Shown here piece by piece: positions 1 to 10,886 of a stretch of 64,000 nt of DNA; position 1 is the first letter of the stretch; the number at the start of each line of letters is the position of its first letter. The notes beneath the pieces are model-generated. The model made no database searches. It saw only the letters and a program-made list of their open reading frames with translations, and was not told the DNA's origin. A program made the position numbers and the translations under genes. The stretch covers positions 8,671,001-8,735,000 of the forward strand of contig NC_064554.1 of NCBI RefSeq assembly GCF_023856365.1, written 5' to 3'. The stretch is from Brienomyrus brachyistius. Lineage: Eukaryota > Chordata > Actinopteri > Osteoglossiformes > Mormyridae.

Positions 1-2925
1 GCGAGACATAACTTAAAAACTACACCTATCAATTTCTTGTACATTCCACTTACACGCCAATCAAAAGAAACTTTCTCCACCAAATCACATAATTACTTGT
101 ACTTGTTTATGTCTTAAAGTCCATGTGTTGCAATGCTATTTATACAATTAATATTCCACATATGTATATTCCGCTCCTCCTTCGCACAATGGTGAAGCAG
201 CTGACAATAAAATATGTGTTCCCTGGATGGCCCCCCTTGCACCTCCCCAATCAATACTCCTCTCACACACACCTCCCCACCTCCATCTCTAGCCCCCCTA
301 CAGTAGGCTTGGAATGTATCAAATTTTCATTTCTATGGGCAAAACCCTAACCCTAACTATGACTATGACAACCTTAACTTCTACCCAGCCCTAATCTTAG
401 CCATAAGTAAACCAAACAAAATACATGACTTTTGGCTATATTAATTTTGTTGATTGCAGACAAAGATTTTCATGAAATTTAGGTTCATACTGTGGAGACT
501 TGAATAATGTCCCCACAAGGTAAAAAGGTACAGGTTTACACTGCATTTTTGGGAAATCTGGTCCCCACAATATAATTACAATTACAAGCGTGCACACACA
601 CACACACACACTTTGTGGTGGTCCGCTCACAAAAAATTTCACTGAATGACAATATTGCAGTCTAACAAAATTATTACTCTACTACCACCCAAAGCTACTC
701 GGTACCTTCTCCAAAATCCTTAAAGCCCAAGTTCGACTAAAATCCTACACATGAAATTTCACTGAGCTCCCCACAATACATTTCACCAACTGGCTACAGA
801 TAAAATCTGCTGAATGGGGGGGGGGGGTCTGGCAATGTGGGGGAGGGAAGAACATGTCTAACGATTTTAGAATATTCAGAAAATGGCCACATCCTACAGT
901 TTGCGAACCACTGACCGGTACAATGTTCCTAGGAAGCTTGAAAAAGATACTTTCATACTCCCAGTCGCCGTGGTCATGTCTGCAAACCTCCTTTTAAGCT
1001 CTATTACGGCAGTTTTCTTGCTCCACCACCACCTATTGTTGAGGTTTCAATTTTGGGGTGATCTATCAGTTATACATTTACATCCATATGAAATATTTTT
1101 GTAAAGTGGTAATAAGATCAATTAAAGATCAAATAGAGTAAAAGGAGTAATAATAAATAGAATTATCCTGTCCACAAGTTCAAGCATCTTATCCAAGTCA
1201 TCCTACCTTTTGCTGTTACTAAGAGCTGTTGCTCCGTACAATGTGCCTACAATCTCCAGCTTCAATTTTGGGGCAAACTTTCTCAGCTTTTGAGGGGTTC
1301 CTGTTAGTCTCCGATAGAAAGGTTTGGAAAAAGATTAAGTGTCTGAAACTGCCCCTCTTTGAATCACTATGGAGCTCTGCTTCAATTTTCACATAATCTG
1401 CCTCAAAATGTAAACAGCCCCAGTTTTTCCCACCTATACAATGCCTCTGCAAAGTTTCAAAAAGATCCATCAAATAGTTTTTGAGTTCTCATCTTAAAGA
1501 GAAAGTGACTGTGACAGATCGGTCTCGATGGTGATGGGAACAATGGAAAATTTGGTTATAGTTTAATGGAAGAAATTAATAGAAAAATAAAAATTTGCGT
1601 AGTGTTTGTGGAGACTACTGAAGTGGCAGAATTTAAAATTAATCAGAGTAGTGATGTCCCAAAACCCAATATTTTCGGTACCAATTCAGTATCAACGCTC
1701 AGAAGACATAATGATACGGGCTTTTGTTCCAGTGTTGGCAGTAACCAATCAAGTCAGCACTTGTTACCACAATAGTCTACAAGACGCTAAAAAGGTAACA
1801 TGCAGTGTTACCCAAATTTCAACCTTTTCTATGCTCATTTTCAAATAAACCGTTTTCAGCAGAACAGTCTAGCTAGTTTGCGATTTACATCTGCTGCATA
1901 TTGCAAGCGCACTAAATCTGATAGATCTGGGGATGCCCAGAGACGCCTGACGAAAAACAAAGTTTCAAAACGGCAGAGAGTCGTGGTTCAGCACCTGTAC
2001 CACAACAGTCATTCATTGACAGGAAAAGTTATATTTAGAAATATTTAAAACACGCATCATAGATGCCAAAAATCCTGTTTGCAAAACGAGTCAGCGTTTT
2101 AAAACTAAAGTAACACAGGAAACCTTGCTAAGCACTTCGAAGCCTGACAATCAAACTTATTCAAAGACTTAAAGCTTAAAAGTTAGTATTTTAATGTTCC
2201 ATCACCTCGTTTTATCTAAAAATGCACAGATTGTCGGTACTCAGATTGTTTATAATTAATATAATTTGCGTTGCATCATGATGTAGCATCCTTGACGTTA
2301 ATGTGTCACTTTAACCATAACCTATATAACTCATTTATATTTACAGGTTAAATTGTCTGTCGGCATGCCAGTGAATTTTGACTAGCCAACCAATTACAGC
2401 AAGAATGTATAAAGAGGTGTATGTAGCATAGTATTAATTTGCACACTCTCAGTTACTGACTGATCGCAAAACTGCCATTTAAAGCATTAATTTGTAAATA
2501 CTTTTATTGATTCCTTAATTATATATTTTAGATTCTGTAAGTTTTAATAAAAGAAGTGTGAGTTTTGAAACAAAAATTTGTTTTGTCATGGTGTCAAATT
2601 AGGTTTTGAGAACTAAGATTTCAGTGATATCACTACAGACTTCTAAACTTTTGGTACCGCGATATCCCAAATTCAGAGTGAGTTGACTAACTACACAGTA
2701 TCTAAAAGGCTAATTAGGTAACTGTGGTTATCCCCAGTTTGTTAAATGTAGAGAGTGAGGAGCCCTGCAATGAAACAGGCACAGCTAAGGAAATCTGGGG
2801 CTGGTGGAAATTGTGGCTCATTTTTTCCCCATGTGACTGTTTGACATCATTTTCAAGTCTGTAGTCCTGAACATAGGTGAGGAGACTGAGGAGGCTACCT
2901 TGAACTCCGAGTAGGAGATTGCCTT
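1..2925. other. Gene-free left flank, repeat-rich
   Basis: No open frame here looks like a protein family, and I see no exon that would continue prr14. The stretch holds a dispersed repeat (about 318-620), a (CA)n tract at about 590-611, a poly(G) run near 818 and AT-rich sequence. A possible degenerate DNA transposon lies between about 1650 and 2640: a TAGTGATGTCCC-like end on the left faces a TAGTGATATCAC-like end on the right, and both are near a GGTACC. That last call is weak. Confidence 0.5.
318..620 (-). repeat. Dispersed repeat copy A (short telomere-like motif inside)
   Basis: The reverse complement of this stretch aligns by eye with 58855-59113. Shared blocks include an ACTTATGG(T/C)TAAG core, GGGCTGGGTAG, CCCATAGAAATGAA and repeated GTCCCCACAA. 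It contains CCCTAACCCTAAC at about 345-357, which resembles telomeric repeats but is only two units inside the repeat consensus. A (CA)n tract sits at one end, as (GT)n does in the other copy. It is a fish dispersed repeat of unknown class. Confidence 0.65.
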
Positions 2926-3177
2926 TTCCTCACGGGTTCTGGAACTCTGACTGCTCTCCTCTTTCCGCTGGAGCCTCCCTGGACTGGGTCCCTCTAAGGG
3001 GACCTGTGAGGAGACACTGACAAACCAAGCCGAAAGGGATAAAGGTCAGCAGTTGCCAGGAGAAGGATGACTCCCATAGGTTGAATGGGAAATAAGATCC
3101 AAAACAGGCATTGGTCCTCCATCTTAACAATACAATTAAAAAAAAGAATTTAAACCTTCCGAAATCAAGTCACTCAC

Positions 3178-6100
3178 CTACACAGAGATGAAATGGAAGC
3201 AGCGGGTTGGCCAGTTCTGGGATGGGCAGAGGGACCGGTGCCAGGGAAGAGGTGACGGACTACTGGGGAAGCAGGGAAGGGGCATGAGGGAAAGGCGGAG
3301 GACGAAGAGGAGGAGTCACGGCTGCTGCTGCCACCAGTGCTGGCTCCTGAGCTGCAGCCGCTCCCGTGGTGTTTCTGCGAGAGGAAGGCCAGTGGGCTGG
3401 ACAGGAAGCAGGAGGCAAGCACTGTCACGGGGGTGCAGGACGGAGAGGTGGTGGAGAACCCGGTGGGGTACACTTCCTTGCGGAGACACAAGGGGGCGAT
3501 CTCCCGTTCCACCTCCACGCTGCAGACAGTGTGCCGACGAGTCCGCTTGACTGGCGAGGGAGGGGAGTGAACCAGAGAGTGCTGCTGGAGGAAGGAGGCG
3601 GGGAGGCTGCTGTGGGGGGGTGAAGGGCATGGCGAGGTGCTCCAGCAGTCCTCAAGGAGGGACGAGGGGATCTCGGGACAGGAGCGGCTTCGCAGCAAGC
3701 GAGCATGCAGAGGCCCGCTACCTGACGCCTTCGGTAGACCAGCCTCCTTCCGGTGCAGCCCCACCATCCTGGCACTGTCATTCCCCTCCTGCTCCCTTGT
3801 AGTCTTCATTCCCCGCCCTCTTCTTCGCTCTACTGGGCCACTTGCAATGGAGCCGCTCACAATCCCTGATTCTTCCTCCTTCATGGCATTCATCTCTACA
3901 ATCTCTAATCTCTCAAGCTTCACAACAACATTTGAGGCAGCCAGGCCAAGAGAACGAATAGCTTTTTTCTCCTCTTCACAATATGGTGGGAGGCCACCCA
4001 CAGTTGGAGCAGAAGTCCCATTGTCCGAATGGTCAGCCATTACACGCAAGGTGCGCCCATCCACCGAGTTATCTTTTGCCATCAGTGGGTCATCGGATGG
4101 TGTGAAGTTCTTGAAAGGGCTCTTTGGTGCTGCCACTGTATTGGATGAACATGAATCTTTACCAAGGTGTTGATCAACTACCTCTTTTGGATGAAGTTCT
4201 GCAGCACTGGAATCTCTACTCTCCAGTGTTCCTCCTTCAATCTCGCTGTCTTTGTCCAAACCTTCTGATTGTGCCATCTGCTGTTCCATGCCCGCAACCT
4301 GACTCCTGCCCGCATCAATCCCTCTCAGTCCTTTAGAGAACTTTTTAGGTCCCTTTGTTGCACTGCAAAGGGTCTTTAGTTTTCGTTTCCTAGCTCTCTG
4401 CTGACCTAAATTTACTGCTGCCTGGTCACCATGAGTCTCCTTACTCAGCTCCATCAAATCATTTGTCTGTAGAGCATAATCAAGGTTCCCTTGCACAACC
4501 AGACTATTTTTACAATTTGCAGCGAGACCCATCGCAATATCTGGATTTGAACCCCTCTTTCTGCACCTGGAGCGTTGATATCTCATGTTTGGTACCTGGG
4601 GACACATGCTGTCTGACATACTCCCGCAGACCGTTGCACCCTCCTTTTCCCTCGCTATCGTGATAGTCATTGTAGTGGAGACCTGTGTCGAGCACGACGC
4701 TTTTGTACAATCCGTCGAAGATGGTGTGCGCACCTCTGAGGGACACGGACTGCAGTCAGCTCTGACATCATTAGGCAGCTCTGAACCCCTCAATATTTCA
4801 CCTTTATTCCAACAATTACTTGTGTTGTTTACATTCCTGTTGATACTGTGGTCAGATCCACTGTTACCAACACTGCTGTCTGTAAGATCCAAGGGAAGGT
4901 TCTTTGGGCAGTTAACAGCGAGCCTCTTGGTAGAAGCCACCAGCTCTGTGACAGGAGATTTCTGTTTTTTTCTTGTTTGCTTATGTGTGCCGACTATGAC
5001 AGCATCACCCTCAACCCTATGACGATCAACGTTGACACGACACATCTTTCTGCTTCTTCTCTGCACTTGTCTCACTGTTCTGACACCTGCAGCTGAGGCA
5101 CTTAGCAATTCTCCAGCATGTTTTTCCTGTAATTTCTCATTGTCTTTAACTTGCTTTGCCATGTTTCCTCTGCAATCTGCCTTTTCATCTTCAGGTTGGA
5201 CTCGCCAAGATTTTTCTGTTCCAACTTTTTCTTCTGTAGAAGAGGGTCCTTCGAGTAAGAGACCGAGTTGAGGGCCGGCCAAAACCTCTAGGTGAATTGG
5301 CTGCAGCTTGACCTCTGCTTGGCTTTGAACAGAGGGTGCGCTATTATTTTCTGGCCATACAGAGGATTTTCTCGGTGAGGAAAGAGAAGCTGTACATTCC
5401 TTTCTTTCAGTATCAGTGTTGTTCTGGTCCCAGGAGACGGTTACGGTTGAAGGCTGCCTATCTTCAATACTGTCCAAGAATTTCAGCTGTCCAACACCTG
5501 CCTCCTCAACCTCAGAGAGTCTGAGAGAATCAGGGGGTGTGTAGTACTTTAAGGGTGTTAAGTGATCAGACTCCACGCTAATAACTGTCTCATGAGTCAC
5601 AGGCCCTGCGGAATCTTTGAGGGTATGCCCCTCCCTCAGCTCAGAGAGGACCGATGACACTTCTGAAAAAACCAAACCGGCTTCCACAGCAGACAAAGGC
5701 AACCGTTTGTGAGGACAGTCAGGGGAGGAGTCAAGCTCAAGCATACGTTTACGGTGCAAACTTCTCAACAGAATACATGCCTCCATCTGCTCCGGTGTGC
5801 CAGGGTTTAAGGATAAACTGAGCCTAGGGTTGCAGGAGTTCTCAGAAGAGGAATCCACCTGGGAATCTATCCCTTTCTCTGTACCAGATCTATGTTGTAG
5901 ACAGAGATCTGAATGAAGCTCCTGCTCACCCTCCGTAACAGATGCTACTTGGTCCTCAGAATCCCTCAGACCATCCATTTCATACACAGCAAGACCATCA
6001 CTGTTCTGTTCATCAAAAAGGACAAAATCCTGCTCTTGCACAGAGCTTTGGACATTGGCCTCTGCTTCAAAGTTTAATCTCTGGATTGCAGACGACCTCC

Positions 6101-9100
6101 GGACTGCAGACGACCTCCGGACAGCACAGTTCAGCTCTCCATCTGTGCAGCAGTTATTTATGATTCCTGTGCTGATCTCTCTTTGTAGTTCTTTGTTGGT
6201 CAACCTGTTGATACTGCTCTCTGCTCCCATCTGCTCTCCTTCAGTTTTTAGCTCCGAATGAAGTTCTCTGTGGGCACTTGAGCAGCCATCAGAGTCCTCG
6301 CTGGCATCCGCGAGAACTGGGTTGCCGCTGCAGGCTGAGGATGAGGGGCTCGTTTTGAAAAACCTGACTGGAGTCATAACGATTTCGCTGAAACTTGCCA
6401 TCTTCGATTTGAATGTCTGTAACAGGGGACCAATGATCCACTGCTTCACAGGAGAAGATCTTTCAGGGGGTTCCGGCTGTTCTAGACCACTTTCCGTTCG
6501 ACCAGCTTCCAACCCAGTCTTAGCATTCCCAGTAACAGAGTCCTCTTCTTGAACCATGGAAGTAGCAGGATCCCCACATTTGAAGGCGTGTCCCCCAGTG
6601 GACCTACAATCAAAAAGACACATCAAGCACCAAAGACCTACACCATGCACCAACATACATGAATGACAGTGGTGTAACAGTTCTGAAAGAGACTGAAAAC
6701 CACAGTACAAATGGTCACAATCTTGAGTCGCGTTTCTGGAAGATGGAACACTGCTCTCAACTGTCTTACTAATGTTATGAGACTCTTTTTTCCATTTCAG
6801 GATTAACACCAACACATGTAAATCACAAAAAAAATATTGCATTTAGTGAGGGCAAACTATACATTTTGAAAATTTCACACATTACACCAGTTTTTTTTTT
6901 GTCTTCCAACTGTGTGTCACGTGACTATTTTGGTTCAAACATGACTGAGGTCTGAACTGACCTGCAGATTTGGAGAATCATTACATCCCTAATGAAAAAT
7001 ATCTTAAATGAGAAAAATCATTAAATAAATCCTCCCTGTAACAGTTCTGTGTGCCTTGTTCATTTGCAAAGGCTCCCAACGTGACTCCTAATTATATGAC
7101 AATATGGGATCCTTTTTCCATACAGTGTTATTAAGATTAAGCTGATAAACTTTATTGCGGAACTACTGCATTTCTTTAGTGCTAAACTCACGGCAAGCCT
7201 GCAGCTTCACTAAACTCTGTAAAGGCTGGTTCATACTTGTCTACGTTTATGATGCATGAGACGTCATTGTGCATCTCCACGGAAACACGTCTGCTGCACT
7301 CCAAATTTGTGTCTGCGCAGCTCTGTGCAGACTGAACAAGATCCATTCGCTGGCGTCCACTTTAAATACCATAAAGGATGCTTCTGACGAGCACTGGGGT
7401 ACTTTGCAAAACCCTACAGACTATTTACAAGGTAATAAAACTGTTGCATACATGTGAATGTGCGCAACTGTGAATGCAGACAGGGTCTCGATTTGAAAAT
7501 TTCACACCAGTCAGCTGCCAAAAAATGGCAGCCATGCGAACTACCTCTGAATTTATAAAACACGGAGAAACGGAGACAACCCTCACTGCTGTGGTACATG
7601 TGCAGGGAAAATCAGAATAATTTTATTATTATTATTAATATATCAGTACAACACGATGTGTGCATGTGTAAAGCATGCAGCTTGACCCGAGGAATTATAA
7701 ACGTTTCTGTGTACACATAGACAGAGTGGATATGCGTGTTGCACTTCTGCGGAGAAGTATGAGCAGGTCTTAATAAATCACAACCAGCCAGTCAGCGACC
7801 TAATTGGTCAGTTTGCCACTGTATCTTTATGCCTAGCAAACTTTTCGGCGTTTTTCTCTGCAACCAAAAGGAAAAAAAAAAACTTACATGGTGATTCCAC
7901 TTTGATCTTGTATGCTGCAACTTCTCTGTGGAGAAAAACATTACAAATCAACTATCAACACTTCATCAACTCACACATACGTTCCCAGGATCTCCCACTC
8001 ATAATTGATCATCACCCTGCCCCAAGATGGGTTTGCACGAAGGTTTACACGCAAGGACTGGTGCGAATGGCACAGCATTCAACGCTGTCAAACAGGTCAG
8101 AGATACAAATCGATTTTTCATCCCAAAAAAAAGGAATCATCATGACAAAATTGTCTTGTCAAAATGGCACGAAACCACCCATCTTTCACAGAGGCCTAAA
8201 TACAGGAGCAAAACATGATAAATGGCAGACGGAGATACGCACAGTGCTGTTTGCCGAATCCTCCTCCTTCTGATTCTTAAGTGGGGAATCGATCCTTACT
8301 AGCTTCACAGACAAGGACTTTGGGACCTGTTCCTGAAAATCAAAGGAACAAACAAACAAACTTAGTTATCCAACGCTGCTTCAATGCATGATTTACCCTT
8401 TGAAAGCATCTCCCAGAGTCTCTATCAGCATCCAGACATTTACAATTTATCTAGCCCACCATTTCACTGCAGCAAATCAAGTCAACAGATTTCTCCTCCC
8501 AAAAAGCCATTCTAACAGTGAGACCGGAACTGAGAAGCTTCTGGCTGAGCGACTACACCTGTGCCTATCTTTAAACAGCATGTTCTCACCTCCTTAAGTC
8601 AAAAACCAACATACCACTGAAGATGTTCGACAGCAGAGATGAATAAGTCTCATTATTATCAAATCCATCAAAAGACACTTCAGGAATTGTGAGAGGGACA
8701 GAGCTGAGATACCATGCTGCTGGACATCCTCTTCCTGGGGGAGGATCTAGTCCCCTTCTGTTTGGCAGCTTGGAGCTCCTTGGCCAGCTGAAGACGGCCA
8801 CTCCTCCGCCTTGCTTCTCTCCTTCCCCCATCAGTGAGCATCCTGGATGTCAGTGACATTCGAGCAGGCAAATTAAGCCAGTAGTTGGAGTTAAAACAGG
8901 GTGAAGTCTACTTAAATTATAAAATGCAGTGAGAGAAGTATTTGCTTCATATCTTGGAGCAAACTAATCTAGGAACTGGAGAGGATACCAGCCTTCTCAG
9001 TGTCCTGCTTAAACACTTGGCTGGGATCACTGGTTCCCATTTGCTGGTGGTGGAAGTTCCCCTTTGTGGGATTTAAAAAGTTCAGAAAGACTGTTACATT

Positions 9101-9402
9101 TCTGATGTGCTGTTCTGAGGTAGTCAGGGAAGACTTTTCCCCGTTTTGTTTCAGGAATCTACAACGAACAATGCTGATCAAGAAAGAAAGACTAAGGAGT
9201 TCTCAAAATGTGAGAATATTCAGAAGGTTCAGATGAAGGGACAATGGGCACAAACACAGATAATTAACAACACAAAGGCTCAACCAAATAGACAGGAACT
9301 GGGAAAGACATGGTACCTGCATGTGACTAGGGAAGGAGGCAGGAGACTGGGATGGGATTTTCTTTGAGGAGCTTTGCAGGCAGCCGTGGCATCTTCTTCC
9401 AT
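3178..9402 (-). CDS. prr14: Proline-rich protein 14 (PRR14), 3' end off the window
   Basis: PRR14 tethers HP1-bound heterochromatin to the nuclear lamina. Coding exons inferred on the minus strand: 9402-9317 (ATG at 9402), 8842-8713, 8332-8243, 7925-7888 and 6603-3178. Each join has AG/GT sites and keeps frame, giving 1256 codons so far. Family marks: SFSEIVMTPVRFF near residues 180-200, RSRSCPEIPS near 1085, and RRHTVCSVEVEREI followed by CLRKEV near 1130-1160. These match landmark motifs I recall from vertebrate PRR14. The big exon ends at a perfect AG/GTGAGT donor at 3178. The C-terminal block expected in the family (a conserved KEFSLEEIY-type stretch) was not found in 1-3177, so the remaining exons probably lie off the left edge. 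The known portion is already about twice the human protein. The large exon is certain. The four upstream exons rest on splice sites, phase and composition. An alternative start is the ATG at 6557 (good Kozak context). Confidence 0.85.
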
Positions 9403-9793
9403 TGTACAGATAACCCGGGGGAAGGGAAGCATCCTCAATTTTTCCTCCGCTGCAACAGCAGTTACAGAAAGTTAAACCTGTGCACAATTCCAAATACAAA
9501 TTTTTATGGTCGTTGGTCGTGCATTACAGTCCCCTAGTTAATGTATTCTTATTTTTTTGTTTACCGTAACATTGTTAGCTACTTCTAATATGATATCCGT
9601 TTAAGTATTGACATAAAATAAACGTAAAACCACGAACCCAGATCATGTTGACCCACAAGGACAGTGCCCTGAAGCAATAAATACGAACTTACCGCTCGCT
9701 TTCCGCCGGCCGCAACAGCTTTTCCAAGCGAGCGTGCACCGGCTCCGGTCGCGGAGTAAAACTAGCTCCGTTTCCGATGCATCGTGCAATGCC
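9317..9793 (-). promoter_or_regulatory. prr14: prr14 5' end: leader exon and CpG-rich start region
   Basis: A GTAAGT donor on the minus strand at 9692-9687 closes a non-coding first exon that lies in CG-dense sequence (about 9693-9790). The next exon begins after a CAG acceptor at 9450 and carries the ATG at 9402, so its first 47 bases are leader. No TATA box is evident, which fits a CpG-type housekeeping promoter. The exact transcription start is not visible. Confidence 0.5.
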
Positions 9794-10390
9794 GCCGCCT
9801 CGGATCGAGCCCCATCAGCCTGCTATCGCTATGCGACGACAGGAGGGCGAGCAAAAACCGATTTGGCCGCACAGTAAGGAGGACACTTACTTTTCCCCCA
9901 TGAAAAACAAACAACAAAAAAACTATACAAATCACACCACCGGACAGCCACGGATGTTATTTCTCCACGTTAACGAAAAATACCGCTATATTTTAAAAAG
10001 CAACCTGGCGCATCTAATTAACAGGCGATCGTGCTGATACACTTTGACTTCGATATGCAGTATATATTTAGTAAGCCAACTAACGAAGGACGGATTGCCA
10101 TCTATTAATATTACCAAAAAAATTAGGCACGTTAATTAAGGGGGGGAAAAATATTTCGGGGCAGTAATATGTTTACATAAATCCGCACGAACTCATTTGA
10201 AAAAGGCACCCATTTATATTGCTTTTAAATGTTAAATATTTCACTGCGACAATGCACAAATAACAGGAATTATGCACCGCGACCGCCGATTACGATATGA
10301 GACTGTCGACGGCGCCCAACCTTACAATTTCACTCAAGCTGCTTCCCTAAACGTAACACTTCACAACCTACCACAGTTGACGGCTTTCAA

Positions 10391-10586
10391 CCAATCAGCT
10401 GGCGAAGCGTTTACTTTATACCCGCCTCCTAATACTTCCAGAGATCAACCAATGGGAAATTACAAACCGTGGCTTATTGACCAATGAAACAATGAGAAGA
10501 GCGCTTCTAACGAAAAGAGACCAATGAATTGATCAGGAAGCGGTCTTTCCACCCAGATGAACTTTAATAATACATCCTGAACCAAT
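10391..10586. promoter_or_regulatory. Cluster of five CCAAT boxes
   Basis: CCAAT occurs on the plus strand at 10391, 10449, 10481, 10521 and 10582, which is five copies in 196 bases with spacings of 32-61. NF-Y-bound promoters of proliferation genes often carry two to four CCAAT boxes about 30 bases apart. The cluster lies between the prr14 start (about 9.8 kb) and the cd2bp2 3' end (about 10.77 kb). It could act on prr14, or on an unseen upstream start of prr14. Binding is inferred. Confidence 0.45.
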
Positions 10587-10780
10587 TAAGTCCCCGCCTA
10601 CCTCCAGGCTAGAAACTGGGCGGGAGTCATACAAGGAGCCAGAATTGTATACACCAGTTTGGGCTTTTTAAAAATTAAAATGAATTAGGCATTTAAAATG
10701 TACAGTCATTAAATACCATGCATACAGCGTCTGAACCATACCATACTACTGTGTACCTCCCCCATGTTTCCTTTTCAAAC

Positions 10781-10786
10781 TTTATT
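10781..10786 (-). terminator. cd2bp2: cd2bp2 polyadenylation signal
   Basis: TTTATT on the plus strand is AATAAA on the minus strand, about 100 bases after the cd2bp2 stop codon (10889-10887). This implies a very short 3' UTR ending near 10765. Confidence 0.65.
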
Positions 10787-10886
10787 AAAACACAATACTC
10801 AATAATTGACCTGAAATGGTCTAATTTATTTAAAAAAGAACAGACACACACAAACAGAAACTTTTACAGAGGCATGTCTCAGTTTT

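Noticed and set aside
345..357. Interstitial telomere
   Set aside because: Only about two CCCTAA units, part of a dispersed repeat also found at 58.9 kb.
2930..3130. Minus-strand frame of 66 codons as the next prr14 exon
   Set aside because: The phase can be made to fit, but the peptide shows no PRR14 C-terminal features and the acceptor tract is weak; better explained as intron.
3188..4173. Several plus-strand open frames of 80-178 codons
   Set aside because: They are antisense shadows of the large, low-stop prr14 exon; no family motif or splice support.
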